Assembly (NCBI RefSeq): GCF_001613385.1
Contig: NZ_BDCG01000015.1
Span: 310,001 to 374,000 of the forward strand
DNA length: 64,000 bases
Direction: 5' to 3'
Source of the DNA: Nocardia flavorosea NBRC 108225
Lineage (GTDB): Bacteria > Actinomycetota > Actinomycetes > Mycobacteriales > Mycobacteriaceae
The notes under the pieces were generated by a model that saw only the letters and a program-made list of their open reading frames with translations, had not been told where the DNA came from and did not search any database. Made by a program: the position numbers and the translations under genes. Below are positions 59,525-64,000 of this stretch, one piece after another (the first letter of the stretch is position 1; each line of letters opens with the position of its first letter).

Positions 59525-59959
59525 GTGACGACGCAGTATCCGGTGCTCTGGCCGGTGCCCACCCGATGGGCCGATAACGACCACTACGGGCACGTGAACA
59601 ACGTGACCTACTACGCGTACTTCGATACCGCGGTCAATGCGTGGTTGATGGACGCGACGGGCACCGATATCCGTGACCTGGCCGCGATCGGGATCGTCGC
59701 GGAGACCTCCTGCCGGTTCCACGCCTCGCTCAGCTTTCCGGACAAACTGCAGGTCGGCCTGCGAATTGCCCGCCTCGGCCGCTCCAGCATCACCTATGAC
59801 CTGGCGATCTTCCGGGACGCCGGACAGGACCTGGAACTGGCTGCCACCGGCACCTTCGTCCATGTCTATGTGGACGAGGAAACGCGTAAACCGGTCGAGA
59901 TCCCCGCGGTCATCCGCACCGCTGCCCGGACACTGGTCACCGAGGACCCGGGAACCTAG
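59525..59959 (+). CDS. Thioesterase of the 4-hydroxybenzoyl-CoA family
   Basis: A 144-residue hot-dog-fold acyl-CoA thioesterase. VPTRWADNDHYGHVNNVTYYAYFDTAVNAWL is the catalytic motif with the Asp in DNDHYGHVNN, and GIVAETSCRFHASLSFPDKLQVGLRIARLGRSSITYDLAIF the following strands. The GTG at 59525 gives the family length. The substrate is an acyl- or aroyl-CoA, not fixed by sequence. It stands alone after the AraC gene. Confidence 0.9.
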   Translation: MTTQYPVLWPVPTRWADNDHYGHVNNVTYYAYFDTAVNAWLMDATGTDIRDLAAIGIVAETSCRFHASLSFPDKLQVGLRIARLGRSSITYDLAIFRDAGQDLELAATGTFVHVYVDEETRKPVEIPAVIRTAARTLVTEDPGT

Positions 59960-60059
59960 CGTGTGCCGTGCGGTGTCGCGGGCTCCGGCGCGGCGCCGTG
60001 GCTGTTGAAGCCGCCGCTCAATGTCCTGCGGCCGGCGCTGCATCCGCAGGAGCCGGCTC

Positions 60060-60232
60060 CGCGAGTGGGGTGAATCTCGCGGAATGGGGGCGCGATATCA
60101 CCGAGGGCCTGCGAAGCCGGACCCGGCGGTTCGCCACCGCGATCGACGTCACGCTCGCCGAACTGCACCTGGAAGCCCTTCCTCCCCGCCGACGAGGCCC
60201 CCGCTCGCTTCTTGCGCGAGCGGGCCGAGTAG
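60060..60232 (+). pseudogene. Frameshifted C-terminal gene fragment
   Basis: One frame reads NLAEWGRDITEGLRSRTRRFATAIDVTLAELHLEA and, after a one-base shift in GCCCTTCC (about 60175-60181), the next frame reads FLPADEAPARFLRERAE and stops at TAG 60230-60232. The two parts join as a smooth amphipathic, charged sequence like the end of a regulator or enzyme, but the N-terminal part (before 60060) is low-complexity and no family is recognised. Probably a decayed gene or one with a base error. Confidence 0.45.
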
Positions 60233-60446
60233 TGAGCCCTGACTCACTCCGCCTGAATAGGTAAGGCATCGGAATCAACCATGAAAACGAGGCTCGCAGG
60301 GGGGCGGTCTCTGCAATCGGCTGAGTATCCCAGCCTGGGCGGGCTGAGCAGGTAACCGGTGGTGGCGAGAGTCCGGAGATTCGTAAGGTGCGGGATCCGG
60401 ACGGCCCGGAACCCGCGGATATCGCCGGGCGCCAGGTGGCAGATAT

Positions 60447-61286
60447 TCAGTCGCCGGGGTTTTCCAGAGCGGCTTGGAAGCGGCGCATACCGCGGATCCA
60501 GCGGTCGTAGTCGGATCCCTTGTTGCGGTACATCTGCAGGACTTCCGGGTGCGGGAGGATCAGGAATTCCCCGGCCGCAACACCGGCGAGGACTGTGTCG
60601 GCGACCTCTTCGGGACTGAGTACGGAGCCCGCGGATTTCACGGCGGTGATCGCCAACCGGCCCGCTTCGGCGTTGTTCTCGGGGATCATTCCTTCGCGCA
60701 GCAAGGCCGTGTCCACGCCCATCGGGCAGATGCAGCTGACGCCGATTCCTTTGTCGCCGTAGGTGACCGACAACCATTCCGCGAATCCGACGGCGGCGTG
60801 TTTGGAGACCGAGTACGGTGCGGAGCCGAGTTGGGTGAGCAGGCCGGCGGCGGAGGCGGTGGAGACGAAGTAGCCGCTGCCGCGTTCGAGCCAGCCGGGG
60901 ACGAGGAGGCGGGCGGCGCGGATATGCGCCAGGGTGTTGACTTCGAGGGCGGCCGACCATTGCGCGTCGGTGCTGTCCAGGCCTGCGCCGCCGCCGATAC
61001 CGGCATTGGCGAAGTAGAAGTCGACGGGGCCGAAGGCGGATTCCGCGGCCGCGATCAGTTGCGCGATCACGTCGGGATCGGCGGCGTCGCCGCCTGCGGA
61101 GATCGCGGCGGCGCCGATCTCGTCCGCGACCTTCGCCGCGGTGGTGGAGTCGAGGTCGGCGACGACGACCTTCGCGCCGTGGCCGGCCAGCCCGCGGGCC
61201 AGTGCCGCGCCGATACCGGAGCCGCCGCCGGTGACGATGGCGGTCCGGCCGGAGAAGGTGTCGGTTGCTGTGCCTGAGAGCTCCAT
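60447..61286 (-). CDS. Short-chain dehydrogenase/reductase
   Basis: A 279-residue classical SDR. AIVTGGGSGIGAALARGLAG is the NAD(P) motif, VVADLD the cofactor-selecting region (Asp, favouring NAD), NAGIGGGAGLD the NAG motif, and STASAAGLLTQLGSAPYSVSKHAAVGFAEWL the catalytic Ser-Tyr-Lys set. ICPMGVDTALLREGM is the usual PG-region variant. The C-terminus (FLILPHPEVLQMYRNKGSDYDRWIRGMRRFQ) is that of a group found beside fatty-acid or steroid genes in Nocardia and mycobacteria. Substrate unknown. Convergent with the bkd region's Lrp gene is not the case: both run on the minus strand. Confidence 0.92.
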   Translation of the reverse strand: MELSGTATDTFSGRTAIVTGGGSGIGAALARGLAGHGAKVVVADLDSTTAAKVADEIGAAAISAGGDAADPDVIAQLIAAAESAFGPVDFYFANAGIGGGAGLDSTDAQWSAALEVNTLAHIRAARLLVPGWLERGSGYFVSTASAAGLLTQLGSAPYSVSKHAAVGFAEWLSVTYGDKGIGVSCICPMGVDTALLREGMIPENNAEAGRLAITAVKSAGSVLSPEEVADTVLAGVAAGEFLILPHPEVLQMYRNKGSDYDRWIRGMRRFQAALENPGD

Positions 61287-61353
61287 ATCGGCACCCTATC
61301 CCTTACTGTGACACAAGCCTAGGTATGTCGCTTAATAAGGGGTTCGTGGCGGT

Positions 61354-61848
61354 TCAGTCCGGTTCGGCCAGGCGGCGAAGCAGGGGGGCGGTGCGCGGGC
61401 CCACCAGCTCCTGCATCACCAGTGTCATATTCGTGCGGACCACGCCGGGGATCTTCAGGATCTGCCCGGCGATCCGGTAGAGATCGTCGGCATCGCGGGC
61501 GACCACGCGGACCGTGAGATCGGTCGGGCCGGTCATACCGCAGGCCTCGGTCACTTCCGGTACCTCGGCCAGTTCGTCGACCACGGCGTCGAGGCGATGC
61601 TGGTCCACGACCACCGCGACGAAGGCGGACAGCCGGTATCCCAGCGCGCGCGGCTGCACCCGGAGTTCGAAACTGCGCAGGACGCCGGCGGCCTCCCAGC
61701 GCGCGAGCCGGGCCTGCACGGTATTGCGGGAGAGTCCGAGCCGGGCGGCCAGTTCGACGCCGGTGGCGCGGGGGCTGGCGGTCAGTTCGAGCAGGAGTCG
61801 CGCGTCCGTGGCGTCCAATACTGGCTCGGTGCTTTCCTGACTGGTCAT
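61354..61848 (-). CDS. Lrp/AsnC family regulator, BkdR-like
   Basis: A 164-residue feast-famine regulator. LDATDARLLLELTASPRATGVELAARLGLSRNTVQARLARWEAAGVLRSF is the winged helix; the RAM domain includes SAFVAVVVDQHRLDAVVDELAEVPEVTEACGMTGPTDLTVRVVARD and ends MQELVGPRTAPLLRRLAEPD. The ATG at 61848 is the first sensible start; longer frames run into the E1 gene on the other strand. It is divergent from the E1 alpha gene (145 bp apart), the position of BkdR, which senses branched-chain amino acids or their oxoacids. The role is inferred from position. Confidence 0.88.
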   Translation of the reverse strand: MTSQESTEPVLDATDARLLLELTASPRATGVELAARLGLSRNTVQARLARWEAAGVLRSFELRVQPRALGYRLSAFVAVVVDQHRLDAVVDELAEVPEVTEACGMTGPTDLTVRVVARDADDLYRIAGQILKIPGVVRTNMTLVMQELVGPRTAPLLRRLAEPD

Positions 61849-61941
61849 AAAGCGCAGTATGACAGCAACCGGGCGGTTGAAACCGTGCGGAATGCTCAGT
61901 TGCCGGATCGAGACTTGCGCAGTTCGCCTAAGCGTGGATGC

Positions 61942-61961
61942 TATGTGGTGTAGGCCACATA
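61942..61961. promoter_or_regulatory. Palindromic site in the Lrp/bkd divergent region
   Basis: TATGTGG (61942-61948) and CCACATA (61955-61961) form an inverted repeat with a 6-bp spacer, flanked by GC and AGC. It lies 31 bp upstream of the E1 alpha start, where an Lrp-type activator or repressor would bind. Confidence 0.6.
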
Positions 61962-61992
61962 AGCGCGTGACCCGCGTGAGGAGGCGAGGCCG

Positions 61993-63120
61993 ATGCCCGG
62001 CACAACCGAGTATCCGGTGCAACTGATCCAGCCCGACGGCGCTCGGGTGCACAACCCGGAATATCAGGCCCTGGTCGCCGAGATCGGGCCGGATGAGCTG
62101 TGGCAGCTCTACGAAGACCTGGTGGTGAGCCGGCGGATCGATACCGAGGCCGTCGCCTTGGCCCGGCAGGGGCAGCTCGGTCTGTGGGCGCCGGGCGAGG
62201 GGCAGGAAGCCGCGCAGGTCGGTTCGGCACACGCGCTGCAGCCCGACGACTACATCTTCAGCAGTTACCGCGAAGCCGCGGTCGCGTACTGCCGCGGCCT
62301 GGACCCGGCAGCCCTCACCCCGATGTGGCGCGGGGTCGCGCATTCGTCGTGGGACCCGGCGGAGATCAATATGACCAATCCGGCGATCGTGGTGGGCGCA
62401 CAGGGTCTGCACGCCACCGGATACGCCTACGCCGCCCACCTGGATGGCGCGGAGATCGCCACCATCGCCTATTTCGGTGACGGCGCCACGAGTCAAGGCG
62501 ATATCGCCGAGGCCCTGACCTTCGCCTCCACCTGGAGCGCCCCGGTGGTGTTCTTCTGCCAGAACAACCACTGGGCGATCAGCGAACCCGTACATCTGCA
62601 GAGCGCCACCCCGATCGCGCAGCGAGCGGTGGGGCACGGGATCCCGGCGAGCCGGGTGGACGGCAACGATGTGCTGGCCGTCCTGGCCGTCACCCGCCGG
62701 GCCGCCGCCCGCGCCCGCACCGGCGGCGGGCCCTCCTTCATCGAGGCCATCACCTACCGCATGGGCCCGCACACCACCGCCGACGACCCGACCCGCTACC
62801 GCACCTCCGCGGAAACCGGGGACTGGGCCCGCCGCGACCCGATCCTGCGGATGCGGCGACTGCTCGAACGCGAGGGTCTGTTCGATACGGCCGCGCAGCA
62901 GCGGGTGGACGAACGCGCGGACGAGGTGGCGCACCGGATCCGGTCGGCCACGCTCACCATGCCCGATCCCGAACCGCTGGAACTGTTCGACCACGTCTAC
63001 GCGACCCCGCATTCTCTCGTCGCGGCCCAGCGCCGCGACTACGCCGAGTATCTGGCCGACGACCCGGCCGCCGGTGAGAACGTCGCGCTCACCCTGCGCG
63101 AGGAAGGAGTCCGCTCATGA
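61993..63120 (+). CDS. bkdA: Branched-chain 2-oxoacid dehydrogenase E1 component, alpha subunit
   Basis: A 375-residue E1 alpha subunit, thiamine-diphosphate-dependent, which decarboxylates branched-chain 2-oxoacids (from Val, Leu, Ile). LWAPGEGQEAAQVGSAHALQPDDYIFSSYREAAVAYCRG is the N-terminal motif and IATIAYFGDGATSQGDIAEALTFASTWSAPVVFFCQNNHWAIS the thiamine-diphosphate site (GDG...NN). The ATG at 61993 is preceded by GGAGGCGAG. The gene is called pdhA or bkdA in M. tuberculosis (Rv2497c). It overlaps the beta subunit by ATGA. The Lrp regulator upstream suggests control by branched-chain amino acids. Confidence 0.93.
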   Translation: MPGTTEYPVQLIQPDGARVHNPEYQALVAEIGPDELWQLYEDLVVSRRIDTEAVALARQGQLGLWAPGEGQEAAQVGSAHALQPDDYIFSSYREAAVAYCRGLDPAALTPMWRGVAHSSWDPAEINMTNPAIVVGAQGLHATGYAYAAHLDGAEIATIAYFGDGATSQGDIAEALTFASTWSAPVVFFCQNNHWAISEPVHLQSATPIAQRAVGHGIPASRVDGNDVLAVLAVTRRAAARARTGGGPSFIEAITYRMGPHTTADDPTRYRTSAETGDWARRDPILRMRRLLEREGLFDTAAQQRVDERADEVAHRIRSATLTMPDPEPLELFDHVYATPHSLVAAQRRDYAEYLADDPAAGENVALTLREEGVRS

Positions 63121-64000
63121 TCACCACTTTTGCCGCGGCGCTCAACGCCGGGTTGCGTACCGCCCTCGAGGACGATCCCAAGGTGGTGTTGATGGGCGAG
63201 GACATCGGCCGGCTGGGTGGTGTGTTCCGGGTGACGGATACGCTGCAGAAGGATTTCGGGGACCGCCGCGTGATCGATACACCGCTGGCCGAATCCGGCA
63301 TCGTGGGCACGGCGTTCGGGATGGCATTGCGTGGCTATCGGCCGGTGTGCGAGATCCAGTTCGACGGTTTCGTCTATCCGGCCTTCGACCAGATCGTCTC
63401 GCAGGTGGCCAAGATCCACTACCGGACGCGGGGCAGGGTGAGCGCTCCGCTCACGATCCGGATTCCGTTCGGCGGCGGAATCGGGTCCGTCGAACATCAC
63501 TCCGAATCGCCGGAAGCGTATTTCGCGCACACTGCGGGACTGCGGGTGGTGTCGCCGAGCAACCCGGCCGACGCGTATACGATGATCCGCCAGGCGATCG
63601 CGCTGGACGATCCGGTGATCTTCTTCGAACCAAAACGCCGCTATTGGGACAAGGCCGAAATCGACCCGGTTGCAACGGATTCGCTGCCACTGGACCGGGC
63701 GCGAGTATGCATACCGGGTTCGGACGCCACCCTTGTCGCGTACGGGGGAACGGTGGCCACCGCAGTGACCGCGGCGAAAATCGCCACCGAAGAGGGCCTT
63801 TCACTCGAGGTGATCGATCTGCGCAGCCTGGCGCCCCTGGATATCGACACTATCGCCGAATCGGTGGACCGGACCGGCCGGCTGATCGTTGTGCACGAAG
63901 CGCCGGTCACCGGCGGAATCGGCGCGGAGATCGCGGCCCGGATCACCGAACGCTGTTTCTATCGACTCGAAGCACCGGTCCGGCGGGTCGGCGGATTCGA
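63117..64000 (+). CDS. bkdB: Branched-chain 2-oxoacid dehydrogenase E1 component, beta subunit, truncated by window end
   Basis: The first 294 residues of an E1 beta subunit; the C-terminus lies outside. MITTFAAALNAGLRTALEDDPKVVLMGEDIGRLGGVFRVTDTLQKDFGDRRVIDTPLAESGIVGTAFGMALRG is the N-terminal family block, then EIQFDGFVYPAFDQIVSQVAKIHYRTRGR and RIPFGGGIGSVEHHSESPEAYFAHTAGLRVVSPS carry the substrate His residues. It starts at ATG 63117 inside the stop of the alpha subunit (ATGA), with GAGGAAGGAG upstream. An E2 gene (bkdC) is expected just beyond the window. Confidence 0.93.
   Translation, partial: MITTFAAALNAGLRTALEDDPKVVLMGEDIGRLGGVFRVTDTLQKDFGDRRVIDTPLAESGIVGTAFGMALRGYRPVCEIQFDGFVYPAFDQIVSQVAKIHYRTRGRVSAPLTIRIPFGGGIGSVEHHSESPEAYFAHTAGLRVVSPSNPADAYTMIRQAIALDDPVIFFEPKRRYWDKAEIDPVATDSLPLDRARVCIPGSDATLVAYGGTVATAVTAAKIATEEGLSLEVIDLRSLAPLDIDTIAESVDRTGRLIVVHEAPVTGGIGAEIAARITERCFYRLEAPVRRVGGF

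Overview
The window is high-GC actinobacterial DNA, most likely from a Nocardia or a close mycolic-acid-containing relative. Evidence is the high GC codon bias, frequent GTG starts with good Shine-Dalgarno sites, mycobacterial-type gene families (LpdA, GlpD2, AccA3/AccD5/AccE5, L-lysine 6-transaminase, FadE25, actinobacterial Lhr/Nei, a mycothiol-enzyme-like DinB protein) and a gene order that, from memory of the M. tuberculosis map, follows the Rv3306c-Rv3274c region in reverse. No rRNA, tRNA or CRISPR was seen.

Layout. 1-10.2 kb: end of an M20 amidohydrolase, a gamma-glutamylcyclotransferase-like protein, the flavoprotein lpdA, a secreted Pro-rich protein and a single-pass membrane protein, a PLP aminotransferase, and the divergent glycerol pair glpK/glpD. 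10.2-19.6 kb: nei and lhr (DNA repair), an orphan VapB-like antitoxin, a decayed phosphatase and a transmembrane Ser/Thr kinase. 19.7-25.6 kb: lysine catabolism (lat, an Lrp regulator, pcd), a 300-bp tandem-repeat array and a patatin. 25.6-33.8 kb: the acyl-CoA carboxylase cluster (accA3, sseA, a HTH regulator, maf, accE5, accD5, birA). 33.9-41.4 kb: a PH-domain membrane protein, a two-component system, GtrA, purK-purE, a TetR and fadE25.

41.4-46.4 kb is the accessory-looking part: a 28-bp minisatellite, a TetR/VOC pair sharing a large operator, a frameshifted Old Yellow Enzyme beside a MerR regulator, a two-gene operon for a duplicated Cys-rich (zinc-ribbon-like) protein, and a HTH protein with an unrecognised C-terminal domain. 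46.4-56 kb: cutA, a GNAT, a glycolate-oxidase-like flavoprotein, a thioredoxin-reductase-like enzyme, a second GtrA, peptidase E, a DinB-type enzyme, a HIT protein, and the pntAA-pntAB-pntB operon behind a strong leader hairpin. 56-64 kb: an F420-type (DUF385) protein, an AAA ATPase, remnants of a TetR-membrane protein operon, an AraC regulator, a thioesterase, another gene remnant, an SDR, and an Lrp regulator divergent from the E1 alpha/beta genes of a branched-chain 2-oxoacid dehydrogenase, the last cut by the window end.

The strongest candidates for new biology are the duplicated Cys-rich protein operon (44.35-45.07 kb), the 15-bp array with a 120-bp higher-order period (24.08-24.38 kb), the nested palindromic repeat (3016-3109, partial copy 602-661), the 30-bp perfect palindrome between a small acidic ORF and birA, and an SseA with Ser in place of the expected catalytic Cys. 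Four places show a reading frame broken by what looks like a single base; whether these are pseudogenes or sequence errors cannot be decided from the sequence alone.
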